Shown: piece by piece, positions 1 to 8,312 of the stretch
How positions within the stretch are numbered: the stretch's first letter is position 1
How the letters are laid out: each line of letters starts with the position of its first letter
Assembly (NCBI GenBank): GCA_044344935.1
Contig: JBIJCA010000020.1
Span: 1-26,667 of the forward strand
DNA: 26,667 nucleotides
Reading direction: 5' to 3'
DNA from: Aquimonas sp044344935
GTDB taxonomy: Bacteria; Pseudomonadota; Gammaproteobacteria; Xanthomonadales; Xanthomonadaceae
Notes under the pieces: generated by a model
The model's input: the letters and a program-made list of their open reading frames with translations, nothing else
Told to the model about the DNA's origin: nothing
Databases searched by the model: none
Program-made: the position numbers and the translations under genes

Positions 1-391
1 GAATGCGCAGCTCGGCGGGGTCACGCTGCGCCCAGTCGGTGATGGCTGCAAAGGGCAGGGCGTCCAGCGGGTTCAGGCCATCGACCCGCAGCACCAGGGC
101 GAGGTCCACCTCGCCCGGCGCGTGCGGAAGGCCGCGCAGTTCGATCGCTTCGATCACCCCCGACGCCGGTGCGTTGAGGCAGGCGCCGCCGCTGTCCGCG
201 GGGCGCGCCAGCACTTCGAATCGACGCACCCGCTGGCCCACCTGTACGCAGGCATCGAGTCGGCCGCGCGCGTGCATGCGCAGCGGCAGCACCAGGCGCT
301 CCGGCAGGGGCGCGGGGCGGATGGCCTCGAAGGGCAGTCGGCCCTTGCGGCCGTCCAGCGGCAGCCCACCGTGGAAGCGGTAGAGCTGCAT
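1..391 (-). CDS. rsxC: Electron transport complex subunit RsxC/RnfC, N-terminal fragment (runs off the left edge)
   Basis: Reading the minus strand from the ATG at 391 gives an open frame of 130 codons that leaves the window. It begins MQLYRFHGGLPLDGRKG, followed by a PLPERLVLPLRMH segment, a CVQVGQRVRRFEVLA segment and a NAPASGVIEAIELR segment. These match the start of RnfC/RsxC, including its barrel-sandwich (lipoyl-like) fold. RsxC is the peripheral subunit of the membrane Rnf/Rsx complex, which carries NADH and Fe-S sites and moves electrons between NADH and ferredoxin-type carriers; in E. coli it keeps SoxR reduced. The NADH-binding and 4Fe-4S parts lie outside the window. The start is 6 bases after the psd stop, so it is probably the third gene of the SCO-psd-rsxC operon. 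The family call is from recognition, not a search. Confidence 0.85.
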   Translation of the reverse strand, partial: MQLYRFHGGLPLDGRKGRLPFEAIRPAPLPERLVLPLRMHARGRLDACVQVGQRVRRFEVLARPADSGGACLNAPASGVIEAIELRGLPHAPGEVDLALVLRVDGLNPLDALPFAAITDWAQRDPAELRI

Positions 392-397
392 GGCAGA

Positions 398-1246
398 TCA
401 GGCGCCGCGCACCCAGCCCAGACGCTGGCCGACCCGTACGGGGTTCTCCGGGAACAGCCCGTCGTCCAGCTCGAAGCCGTCCTTCGGCAGGCAGACGATG
501 ACCGTCGAGCCCATGTTGAAGCGCGCCATTTCGGCAAACCGCTGCAGGGTGATGTCGCGCTCGCGCAGATCGCGCCGGACGACGCCCGAACCGTAGGGCG
601 GAATCTCCACGCCGCCCCAGACCGTCTCGACGCCCGATACCAGCATGGCGCCCACCATCACCACCGCCATCGGCCCGCGATCGGTCTCGAACCGGCAGAC
701 CAGACGTTCGTTGCGCGCGAACAGGCGTGGGATACCGTTCACCGCGAAAGGCGCGACGCTGAACAGACGGCCGGGGATGTGTACCGTCTCGACGAGTCGC
801 CCAGTCCAGGGCATGTGGGCGCGGTGGTAATCCCGCGGCGACAGATAGACCGTGATGAACCAGCCGTCAGCGAACGCCGCGGCGTCGGCCTCGCTGCCCA
901 GCAGTTCGGCGGCGCTGAAGCTCTGGCCTTTGGCCTGGAAGATCCGCCCCTGTTCGATCCTGCCGAGCTGGCTGATGCGGCCATCGGCGGGCATCAGCAC
1001 GCTGTCGCTGGCGGGATCCGGCAGGCGTGCGCCGGGCTTGAGCGCGCGCGTGAAGAAGGCATTGAAATGCGGGTAGTCGGCGAGATCCGCAGACGCTGCT
1101 TCCTCCCAGTTCACCTTGAAGCGTGTGCTGATCTGGCGGATCAGGAAGTTCTTCCAGGGTCGCAGGCGAGCGCGCGTGGCCCACATCACGAGACGCGAAA
1201 GGAAGCGGTGCGGCAGCAGGTGCTGCAGCAGCAGTGACGGCGACAT
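398..1246 (-). CDS. psd: Phosphatidylserine decarboxylase proenzyme
   Basis: 282 residues, close to the usual 280-320 for bacterial type I Psd. It decarboxylates phosphatidylserine to phosphatidylethanolamine at the inner membrane. The proenzyme cuts itself at the serine of a GST motif to make the pyruvoyl group on the alpha chain. The self-cleavage site is visible as FNMGSTVI at about 243-250 (Ser247). The other members of the processing triad are visible as Asp88 in MPADGR and His144 in HRAHMPWTG. The residue before GST is Met (MGST) rather than the commoner Leu (LGST), a minor variation. The ATG lies 4 bases beyond the stop of the SCO gene and the psd stop is 6 bases before rsxC, so the three are probably co-transcribed. 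Confidence 0.97.
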   Translation of the reverse strand: MSPSLLLQHLLPHRFLSRLVMWATRARLRPWKNFLIRQISTRFKVNWEEAASADLADYPHFNAFFTRALKPGARLPDPASDSVLMPADGRISQLGRIEQGRIFQAKGQSFSAAELLGSEADAAAFADGWFITVYLSPRDYHRAHMPWTGRLVETVHIPGRLFSVAPFAVNGIPRLFARNERLVCRFETDRGPMAVVMVGAMLVSGVETVWGGVEIPPYGSGVVRRDLRERDITLQRFAEMARFNMGSTVIVCLPKDGFELDDGLFPENPVRVGQRLGWVRGA

Positions 1247-1250
1247 CGGC

Positions 1251-1907
1251 TCAGCCCGCCTTGGCGCGGTAGGCGGCCAGCGCGCGCAGATCCGCAGCGA
1301 TCTTGGCCGGGTCCAGAGGCGGCCGCACCAGCCCGACCTGGAGGCCTTCCGGATCGACGATCGCGATCGAGGCCGAGTGGTCGACCGTGTAGCTGCCGCC
1401 CTCCTGCGGGACCTGCATGTAGACCATGCCGAGGCTGCGTGCGAAGGGCTGCAGCTTCTCGTGCTCGCCGGTCACACCGCGTGCGCTGGGGTCGAAGTAG
1501 CGGGAGTAGTCGCCGGCCAGGCGCGGACTGTCGCGCTCGGGGTCGACGCTGACGAACACGATCTGCGGCCGATCGATCTCGGGCAGATCTTCCATCGCCT
1601 TGCGCGCCTTGGCGAGGTCGGCGAGCGTGGTCGGACAGATGTCCGGGCAGTGGGTGAAGCCGATGAACACCAGGCTCCAGCGGCCCTTGAAATCGGCCTG
1701 GGTGAAGGCGCGGCCGTCATCGGCGGTCAGGCTGAAGTCCGGGATCTGCTTGAACTGCGGATACAGCAGGCTGTTCTGCATCTGCGGCAGGCCGGCAGGC
1801 GCGAAGAAATGCTGGCCGCTGTAGAGGCCAACGCCGGCGGCGAGCGCGGCGATCAGCACGGCGATGACGGGCAGCTTGCCGCTGCTGGAGGGGGCGGGCG
1901 TATTCAT
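1251..1907 (-). CDS. SCO family copper chaperone (SCO1/SenC/PrrC-like), membrane anchored
   Basis: 218 residues starting MNTPAPSSSGKLP. One hydrophobic segment at about 13-30 should anchor it in the inner membrane with the thioredoxin-like domain in the periplasm. The copper ligands of the family are intact: the CxxxC motif in FTHCPDICP (Cys87, Cys91) and a histidine in YTVDHSAS (His177). VFVSVDPERDSP is also typical. SCO proteins deliver copper to the CuA site of cytochrome c oxidase and act as thiol-disulfide reductases. A frame open further upstream would give 378 residues, but that extension is arginine-rich and low in complexity, and it would remove the signal anchor; the ATG at 1907 is preferred. 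A TATACT box ends 6 bases before this ATG. It is first in an operon with psd and rsxC. Confidence 0.93.
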   Translation of the reverse strand: MNTPAPSSSGKLPVIAVLIAALAAGVGLYSGQHFFAPAGLPQMQNSLLYPQFKQIPDFSLTADDGRAFTQADFKGRWSLVFIGFTHCPDICPTTLADLAKARKAMEDLPEIDRPQIVFVSVDPERDSPRLAGDYSRYFDPSARGVTGEHEKLQPFARSLGMVYMQVPQEGGSYTVDHSASIAIVDPEGLQVGLVRPPLDPAKIAADLRALAAYRAKAG

Positions 1908-1913
1908 GGGGGA

Positions 1914-1919
1914 AGTATA
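1914..1919 (-). promoter_or_regulatory. Candidate -10 box for the SCO-psd-rsxC operon
   Basis: On the minus strand TATACT (5 of 6 to TATAAT) sits 6 bases before the SCO start codon. If used with normal spacing, transcription would begin at or next to the A of the ATG, giving a leaderless message. No good -35 hexamer is visible at 16-18 bases upstream, so this is a suggestion. Confidence 0.4.
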
Positions 1920-2038
1920 CGACTGCGGTGGGTCGGGCCCGTCGGAGCGGGTCGCTGTGCAGGCCTGAGTGAGAGAAGTGTGGCCCTGAATCCGTCTTCG
2001 GTCTGCAAACAGGGGCAATGCCCCGGGGAGACGGGGTG

Positions 2039-4783
2039 ATGTCGGTTTCGCTGTGGCCATGGGTCTGCAGGTGCACGCTGGCGGTCGTCTGTGCAGGATC
2101 GGGGCTGGCCAGCGCCTTGCCCATCGAACTTGGCGTGCATGGTCAGAGGCATACGGAGCTCGCACCGTGGGTCGCCAGCGGCGGCATACCGCTCGCGCAC
2201 GCGCAGCGCGTGTTCGAGCCGGCCGAACTCGAACTCGTGGATGGCGACGGCGTCGAGGTGCCGATGCAGGCGCGCGTGCTCGCGCGCTGGATGGCCGGAG
2301 GGTCAGATCCCGCGGCGCCCATCCAGTGGCTGCATGTGCACGCCGAGCTTCGCGGCGACGAGCGGCTCTGGCTGCGTCGGCGGACATCGCCGGCGGAATC
2401 GCCGCAGCCCACGCATCCGCTGCGCGTTGTCCAACAGGGCAGCGCTTACCTCGTCACCACCGGTGCGGCGGCTTTCCTGGTCGATCCGACGCAGGGTGCG
2501 CTGTTCAGTGAAGTGCGTACTGCGCAGGGGGAGGTGCTTGCGCGGGGACGGCCCAGCGCAGTTCAGCTCGAAGCGCCTGCGGGCGTGCAGGTGCCGTACT
2601 CGCTGCGCTTTGCCCGCATTGAAAGCGCCGGGTCGCTGGCCGTTTCGTTGCTGACAGAGCATCTGCTCAGTCCACTTCAGCAGGGCGGCGGCGCGCTGGT
2701 ACTGCGTCGCCACTACCGCTTCGAGGCGGGCTCGGCCACCGCTCGGGTCAGCCTTGTGTTGGCCTGGGAGGGCGGACTGTGCGGCCGCGCGGACGAGCTG
2801 GTGTGCAGCGCCGGCGTGAACGGTTTGCGCGTGCGGTCGGCGCACGAGGGCCTCGTGTTCGAGCCCGCCGCAGCGCGTCGCGTCCTGACCCGAGCACGTC
2901 GCGGCGATACTCCGCACGCGAGTCGCGCGGATCAGATCACCCGGCTGGTGCAGCTGCGACGCGAGCAGCGTCTGCAGCCGCGGCGGTTCGCGCTCAGCGT
3001 GGACGGCAGCGATGTGCAGGGCGGCACAGCGGCCGATGCCGCCGCCATGGCTATTGTGTTCTCGCAGGCGTCGCTGGCTGCCGGGATCGAGCGCATCGAC
3101 CTCAACGAGCCGCAGGGCCTGCAGCTCGACCCTGCCGCTCGCGAGCTGCGCCTGGACTGGGTCGCGGCGCCCGGGGTCTGGCTCGGCAACCGTCAGGGCC
3201 TGCACGCGCAGGTCGCGATTGCCGTGCTGCCGGGTGACGCTGTGCCCGCAGCGACGCAGCACGCGGCGCTGACCGAGCGCGTGTCCGACGCTCTTTCTGA
3301 GCCTTTCCTGCTGTGGCCGTCGGCGGCGCAGTTCGCGGCCTCAGGCGCGGTGCCCGAGTTTCCGCACGGCGCCCTGCCACCCGCGTTCTCGGGCTTCGAC
3401 AAGGCCGTGGACGCAGTGCTGGAGCACACCCGAGAACGCGTTGAGGCGGAGGGACTGCATGGGCTGATGACGCACGGCCTGTGGCCGAGCTACTGGGGCA
3501 CCCCGTCCGATCCGCCGATCGCCTGCGCTGGCGCGGACCCGACCCCCGCGGAGGCGTGGGACGACACCTATTGGTGTGCCAGCTGGACCGATTACCACAA
3601 CGTCGCCATCGTCCCGGCGCTGGCCGCCTTCCGGGCCGGCGATCCGCACCGCTGGCGAGCGTTCTCGCTGCCCGCAGCACGGCGCATGCTGCACACCCAG
3701 ATCCAACAGTGCGCCCCGGAAGACCCCTGGTTCTATTGCGGTCAGGCGCCCTCGGGTGGCGGTGGCTACCGTGCGCACTTCAACAGCTCGCACGCCTACT
3801 TCGAGAACCTTCTTCTCTACTATTTCCTGAGCGCTGACCCGTGGGTGCCTGAGCGCCTGCTGCAGGGCGCCCGCAGCATGCGCGGCTATCTGTGCCCCGC
3901 GCGCTTCGGGCCTTCTCCCGGTCCGATGTGCGCGCCTGCCGAACCCGGGACGGATCCCTGGGTCCAGCTGAGCGATCGCGCTGCCAGCCAGTGGTACGAC
4001 GTGTTCCGCGCGCTTGGCCAGAGCGTCGACTCCAGTTTCCTTGAGGACTGGCGCGGTGGCCTTGCGCGCTGGCTGAGCCTGCACTACGCGCAGGGTGTCG
4101 ACGCGCGCGGCCAAACCCTCGGTGTGCTCGCACCTTCCGGCGTCGGTGCGGGCCTGTCGATCCTGGCGCCTGGCCGTTACAGCAGCGCCCAGCTGTGGAT
4201 GGCCTCCGGCTACGACTTCGAGCAGCTCGCACGCTTTTCCGCAGCCGCGCCCGGGCTCGGGCTGGGCCAGCCGGTGCTGATGCCCGAGCAGGTCATCGAG
4301 GCATGGGGACGTACCCTCGCGCTGGCATCGCGTCTGGCGCCCGGTGGCGATGGCAGTGCCTCTGGTGTCTGGCCCAATGCGCTGGCGTTCGAGTGGTCAG
4401 GAGCCCGCATCGGTGGCCAGCTGCGCGGCCTCGAACCCGATTGGCATCCGGCATCGATTCCGCAGCCTTGCCTCGATGCCTGTCTGTATGTGACGGGCAA
4501 GTCCTTTCTCAGCGCTGCTGTCGCACGCGCCGCGCGACTGTCTGGCGATCCCGCGCTGCTTGCGCTCGCGCAGTCCCTGATTGTCCAGAGCCTCGATGCG
4601 CTCGCAGCGCGACCGCAGGTGCTGGGCAAGGAGACCGGACTTCTGCTGACCCGACTGCCGGCGGCCATCGCCGCGCTGCAGCCGCCACTGGACGCCCAGG
4701 CCCTATTCGGCAGCGGCTTCGAGTCAGCGCCGCGCAGTGTCGCGTCGTCTGTAAGCGATCGCAGCGACAGCCCAAGCGGATGA
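2039..4783 (+). CDS. Exported 914-residue protein, resembles exo-rhamnogalacturonan lyase-type (alpha/alpha)-barrel proteins
   Basis: The start at 2039 (MSVSLWPWVCRC...) has GGGGAG just upstream and a clean signal peptide ending near ASA; an ATG at 2018 is also in frame. Residues of about 25-110 read like the N-terminal RIFT-barrel domain of the PcRGLX/YetA group: a GGIPLAHAQ turn, then LELVDGDGVEVPMQARVLAR, then IQWLHVHAEL. The middle (about 450-640) has an (alpha/alpha)-barrel look, with WTDYHNVAIVPALAAF (Asp518, His520), AARRMLHTQI and FNSSHAYFENLLLYYFLS. Several cysteines there (PIACAG, YWCASW, FYCGQ, YLCPAR) suggest disulfides. A role in breaking down an acidic or rhamnose-containing polysaccharide is inferred from this weak resemblance; the substrate cannot be read. 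The protein ends LFGSGFE (889-895) plus a 19-residue polar tail, the motif shared with three other exported proteins nearby. Confidence 0.75.
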   Translation: MSVSLWPWVCRCTLAVVCAGSGLASALPIELGVHGQRHTELAPWVASGGIPLAHAQRVFEPAELELVDGDGVEVPMQARVLARWMAGGSDPAAPIQWLHVHAELRGDERLWLRRRTSPAESPQPTHPLRVVQQGSAYLVTTGAAAFLVDPTQGALFSEVRTAQGEVLARGRPSAVQLEAPAGVQVPYSLRFARIESAGSLAVSLLTEHLLSPLQQGGGALVLRRHYRFEAGSATARVSLVLAWEGGLCGRADELVCSAGVNGLRVRSAHEGLVFEPAAARRVLTRARRGDTPHASRADQITRLVQLRREQRLQPRRFALSVDGSDVQGGTAADAAAMAIVFSQASLAAGIERIDLNEPQGLQLDPAARELRLDWVAAPGVWLGNRQGLHAQVAIAVLPGDAVPAATQHAALTERVSDALSEPFLLWPSAAQFAASGAVPEFPHGALPPAFSGFDKAVDAVLEHTRERVEAEGLHGLMTHGLWPSYWGTPSDPPIACAGADPTPAEAWDDTYWCASWTDYHNVAIVPALAAFRAGDPHRWRAFSLPAARRMLHTQIQQCAPEDPWFYCGQAPSGGGGYRAHFNSSHAYFENLLLYYFLSADPWVPERLLQGARSMRGYLCPARFGPSPGPMCAPAEPGTDPWVQLSDRAASQWYDVFRALGQSVDSSFLEDWRGGLARWLSLHYAQGVDARGQTLGVLAPSGVGAGLSILAPGRYSSAQLWMASGYDFEQLARFSAAAPGLGLGQPVLMPEQVIEAWGRTLALASRLAPGGDGSASGVWPNALAFEWSGARIGGQLRGLEPDWHPASIPQPCLDACLYVTGKSFLSAAVARAARLSGDPALLALAQSLIVQSLDALAARPQVLGKETGLLLTRLPAAIAALQPPLDAQALFGSGFESAPRSVASSVSDRSDSPSG

Positions 4784-5405
4784 GCACCGCAGCTCGATCC
4801 GCATCGCCCCCGGCTGCCGAGCGACGGCAGGCGCTCGCACGAGGAACTGTCAGCGCTGGCGGCGCAGGTCGGCCGTACTGAAGGGGAGGTCGCGCGCCAG
4901 CGCGACGACTTCTGCCGCGGGGGCGCGGGTCGAACACGGAGAGCCGCGGTGGGTGCTGCCCGTGCGCGGTGTGCCTGCGGGGTGCGCGGAACACCGCGCT
5001 TTGCGTGTCCCACGCGGGGGCGGGCTCACCGCAGTGCTGTGGGCTTCGCCGGGCGAGCGCACGGCCGTATGGCAGCCCGAGCGGGTCGACGCCAGTCTGC
5101 GACTTGCGAGCGAGCGCGCCAGTGCACGGAAACGTGCAGCAGGTGCAGCGCCCCGTTCCCGGGTCCGCCCGCTCGCTCGGACACGGCTGCACGGGAGGCG
5201 CAGCCGCGGACTCGTTACCGAGCCGCAGCGTCGAAGGGAAAACGTTGGGTGATCGAGTGCACCGCAGCGCCTCTTCGCGGGCGCCGTGCAACCGGAAGGA
5301 GCAGGTCGACCCGACGGCGCACGGAGGCGCTGGCGACACGTGTGCGCGAGAGAAACGCCCAGCCTTGCGCGTCTCTCACCAGGAACCCCATGAAGGCGAC
5401 TCGAG
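4784..5405 (+). other. 622-base gap without a convincing gene; possible decayed coding sequence
   Basis: Several frames are open on both strands, as expected at this GC content, but none gives a recognisable full-length protein. Two neighbouring stretches read like protein in different plus frames. From about 4841 the frame gives EELSALAAQVGRTEGEVARQ. From about 4940 the next frame gives GEPRWVLPVRGVPAGC and then LTAVLWASPGERTAVWQPER, up to about 5090. A short gene broken by a frameshift would look like this, but so could chance. An imperfect inverted repeat at 5348-5377 (11-base arms, two mismatches, 8-base loop) lies just before the next gene. Confidence 0.3.
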
Positions 5406-8255
5406 ATGCCAAATTCGCAAGCACACGCTGGACACCGTTGGCGCGCGCCGATGCAGGGTTGGTTCAGCACTGCCGCTGCACTGCTCGCGGCCGTGCTTGC
5501 CGTGCTTGCCGCGCCTGGCGCCCGGGCGAGTCTGCAGCCACCGGTGCTGCCGGACGAACCGGAGGAAACTCTGCTTGCGGTCGGTGATGGACTTCGCAGC
5601 GCGCTCGTGCTGGATGCGGGCGGACAGCCGCACGTGATCTACGGCGGTACCCAGGGCGATGCGCCCCCGCTGCGTCACGCGTGGTTCGACGGGCTCGTCT
5701 GGCGACTACGCTCGATCGCCCCGGAACGACTCGGCATCAGTGGCGACCGGCCGATCGACCTAGCGCTCAGCGGCGGTTTCCTGCATGCCGCCGCTCTTCT
5801 GCGCGACGCCAACAACGGTGCGGAGTCGCTCCACTACCTGCGGATCGATCTCGCCACTGGCGCCGTGACGCGTCGCTTGCTCACTGCCGGCCCGGTGCTC
5901 GAATTCCATATCGCAATCGACCGAACCGGCGCGGGCATCGGCGTCGTTTGGCGGATCGGTGCCAGCGTGTTCCTCACCGAAGGCCTGCCGAGTACACCCA
6001 ACCAGTTCACGCTGGCACTGCCGGCCGGGTCCACGCAACTGCTCGACTTCATCGACGTGCCCGGCGACGGCGTGGCCCTGGCCTACAAGGGGCCGATCTC
6101 CAACAACCGGATACCGATCCGGGTGTGGCGCTCGGGTCCGGGCGGCGAAACGGACGAGCCAGTCGAATCGGTGCTGCCGGGCGACCTCGGCCACCACCGA
6201 CTGGCGCGCGACGATCTCGGCCGGCTCGTCCTGCTGTCGGAAAATCCGGGCTTCTCGATGACGCTGCTCGTACGAGCTGGGCCCGGGGACTGGGAATGCG
6301 AAAACGAACCCATCACTGGCAACGGGTGCACGTTTCCGTACCGTTCGGCAGGCCGCGGCGGCCTGGCTGTGGCGGGCGCCGCTGGTAGCGGGCAGGTCCG
6401 CGGCTGGATCCGCTCGCGGCGGCCCACGGACCCGATCGACGCCCTGCCGGTGGTGCGCGGCTTCGCGTTTACGCGCGGCTCGCTGACGATTGATGAATTC
6501 GACGCGCTGCCGCCGGGCGCCGCCGAGCGGGATGGATTCGACCTCGACTTCGTGCAGAGCGCCGGCGCGGGCACGCGCTTCGGCGTCCTGCATCGTGAGG
6601 ACCGGCTGTACGGCGCGCGCAGCGCCTCGCCATGGCGCAACCGGCCAATCGACGGCACGGGGCCAGCGTCCGGTGCGGTCGCACTATCGATCGACCCCGC
6701 AGGTGAACCGGTGGTGGTGGCCGACTACGGCCCGTCGCGAGGGCTGCGCGCCACGCGCTGGCGCGAGGATGTGCAGCGCCTCGACAGCGAGGGTCTGCGT
6801 CCGCCGAGCGAACGCTATGCCGAGGCGTCCGCTGCGCACGCCGACAACGGCGCGCTCTATGTGGCAGCCCGCGCCGTGCCGCAGAACGACCTGGTGGTGA
6901 TCGAGCGCAACCCTGGGACGTTCGCAACCACGCGCACCGTGCTGCAAAGCGCCAACGACACCGGCTACTCGCCGCAGGTGGCCGCGCTCGACGGCCGTGT
7001 TGCCGTCGCGTGGTTCGATCGATCGGTCGGCGCGGTGCGATACGCCGAGCAGCGAGAGGGTGATGCCGGCAGCTTCGCCTTTGAGGCCGTGCTGCCGGTG
7101 GTCGTTGCTGCCGATGCCTCGCCGCGGCTAGCCTTGAGCCGGTCGGGCATGGTCTACCTCAGCTTCTTTGATGCCGCGAGCGCGACCTTGCGCCTCTACC
7201 GTCGTGGCGAAGGCGACTTCGTGCCCTTCGACAGCGTGGCGCTGCCGGGCGTACAGGCGGAACACGCGCTGGCAGCCGCCGCCGACGGCCTGCCCGCGCT
7301 GGCCTATGGCGTGCGCGGCACGGACGCGGCGATTGCCGTGCGCTATCGCTACGACCGGCTCGGCGCAACGGTCGATCAGGACACCGGCCTTGTGCTCAAG
7401 CCCGGCGAGGACCTGACCGCCTTGCGCCTGGCTCTGCATAGAGAAGCCCCGACCGACGCGCGCCTGATCGTGGCCTCGCGCTTTCCGGGAATCATCACCA
7501 CGCACACCGCGATGTTCGGCGAGCGCATCTCGCCCGCGCCGACCGCAGCTTTTCGGTTTACCTCGCTCGGCCAGGTCTCGGACGCCGAAATGGCGGCCGG
7601 CCTCGGACTCGCCGTTGGCGGGCGCACCTACATCGCCGGTGGCAGTGGGCGAGAGCTTCTGGAGGTCCGCCGCATCGAGGGCGGGCCGGTGCCGCGCAAC
7701 GAAGAGGTCATCGAGCCGGTGACCGTCCGCGAGCCCACCTACCAGGAGTACAACTCGCTGCGCGGTGCGCTGGCTCAGTGCGTGTGCCTGCTGATCGCCT
7801 GCCCGCTGCCGCCGGCGGGCCGCGGCGCCGTTGCCGCTCCGCAGGATCTGTCAGCTGCGCTGCGCGCCCGCTTCTCCACCACCGCACCGGGCCGCTACTA
7901 CCTTGAACTGCACGCCCGCCACGGCGTCGAGATGGCGCGCCTTTTGCTCGCCGACCCCGATCTGCTGGGTCAACGCATCCAGACCTTCCAGATGTTCATG
8001 CCCGTATTGGATGCTTTCGTTGACGGCCGTGGCGGCCAGGTTCGGATGACGGCGCCGATGCTCGATCGCGCGCGCGCTTTCTGGCAGCGCTTGGCCGACC
8101 GCGGCAGCCCCGAACTGCGCGCCACGATCGAAACCGAACTTGTGCGCACCGATGGGCTGCGCGACTTCATCAACCTGACTGCCGAGCAGTGGTTCGCGGC
8201 ACTGCCCGGACCACAGCCGCTGTTCGCCGACAGCTTCGAATCTGCCGCGCGCTGA
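5406..8255 (+). CDS. Exported beta-propeller-like protein, 949 residues, with C-terminal domain shared with the 13535-16483 gene
   Basis: The start at 5406 (MPNSQAHAGHRWRAP...) has an AGG about 9 bases upstream. It gives a basic n-region and a hydrophobic core (AAALLAAVLAVLAA) ending at ARA about residue 41, so it is predicted to be secreted. ATG 5451 is an alternative that still leaves a signal peptide. ATG 5390 has a good AGGAA site but is in another frame that stops at 5587. Residues of about 50-770 consist of recurring strand-turn units (for example HVIYGGTQGD, VAVAWFDRS, MVYLSFFDAAS) like sialidase/BNR-type propellers; no catalytic motif is recognised. A cysteine cluster (Cys792, Cys794, Cys799) is followed by the shared domain at about 815-935 (GRYYLEL, DAFVDGRG, ETELVR). 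It ends LFADSFESAAR. Function unknown. Confidence 0.75.
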   Translation: MPNSQAHAGHRWRAPMQGWFSTAAALLAAVLAVLAAPGARASLQPPVLPDEPEETLLAVGDGLRSALVLDAGGQPHVIYGGTQGDAPPLRHAWFDGLVWRLRSIAPERLGISGDRPIDLALSGGFLHAAALLRDANNGAESLHYLRIDLATGAVTRRLLTAGPVLEFHIAIDRTGAGIGVVWRIGASVFLTEGLPSTPNQFTLALPAGSTQLLDFIDVPGDGVALAYKGPISNNRIPIRVWRSGPGGETDEPVESVLPGDLGHHRLARDDLGRLVLLSENPGFSMTLLVRAGPGDWECENEPITGNGCTFPYRSAGRGGLAVAGAAGSGQVRGWIRSRRPTDPIDALPVVRGFAFTRGSLTIDEFDALPPGAAERDGFDLDFVQSAGAGTRFGVLHREDRLYGARSASPWRNRPIDGTGPASGAVALSIDPAGEPVVVADYGPSRGLRATRWREDVQRLDSEGLRPPSERYAEASAAHADNGALYVAARAVPQNDLVVIERNPGTFATTRTVLQSANDTGYSPQVAALDGRVAVAWFDRSVGAVRYAEQREGDAGSFAFEAVLPVVVAADASPRLALSRSGMVYLSFFDAASATLRLYRRGEGDFVPFDSVALPGVQAEHALAAAADGLPALAYGVRGTDAAIAVRYRYDRLGATVDQDTGLVLKPGEDLTALRLALHREAPTDARLIVASRFPGIITTHTAMFGERISPAPTAAFRFTSLGQVSDAEMAAGLGLAVGGRTYIAGGSGRELLEVRRIEGGPVPRNEEVIEPVTVREPTYQEYNSLRGALAQCVCLLIACPLPPAGRGAVAAPQDLSAALRARFSTTAPGRYYLELHARHGVEMARLLLADPDLLGQRIQTFQMFMPVLDAFVDGRGGQVRMTAPMLDRARAFWQRLADRGSPELRATIETELVRTDGLRDFINLTAEQWFAALPGPQPLFADSFESAAR

Positions 8256-8261
8256 GAGTCT

Positions 8262-8279
8262 GCGGCGGCATGCCGCCGC
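8262..8279. repeat. Perfect 18-base palindrome between two genes
   Basis: GCGGCGGCATGCCGCCGC lies 6 bases after the stop of the 949-residue gene and 33 bases before the next start. It could form a hairpin in the message. It has no T-run, so its use as a terminator or RNA stabiliser is only a guess. Confidence 0.5.
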
Positions 8280-8312
8280 CCGGACGTCCACATCCCGCTC
8301 AAGGAGACCCCC

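Noticed and set aside
245..247. Loss of function of psd because of MGST (residues 245-248 of the protein) instead of LGST
   Set aside because: The residue before GST varies in the family and the Asp, His and Ser needed for self-processing are all present.
1908..2387. N-terminal extension of the SCO protein to 378 residues
   Set aside because: The extra sequence is low-complexity Ala/Arg, overlaps the coding start of the opposite-strand gene at 2039, and would place the signal anchor internally.
5390..5587. Alternative start at 5390 with a good AGGAA site (MKATRDAKFASTRW...)
   Set aside because: The frame stops at 5587 and loses its protein-like character after about 30 codons. The propeller frame from 5406 has a signal peptide and continues for 949 residues. 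A sequencing frameshift is possible but not needed.
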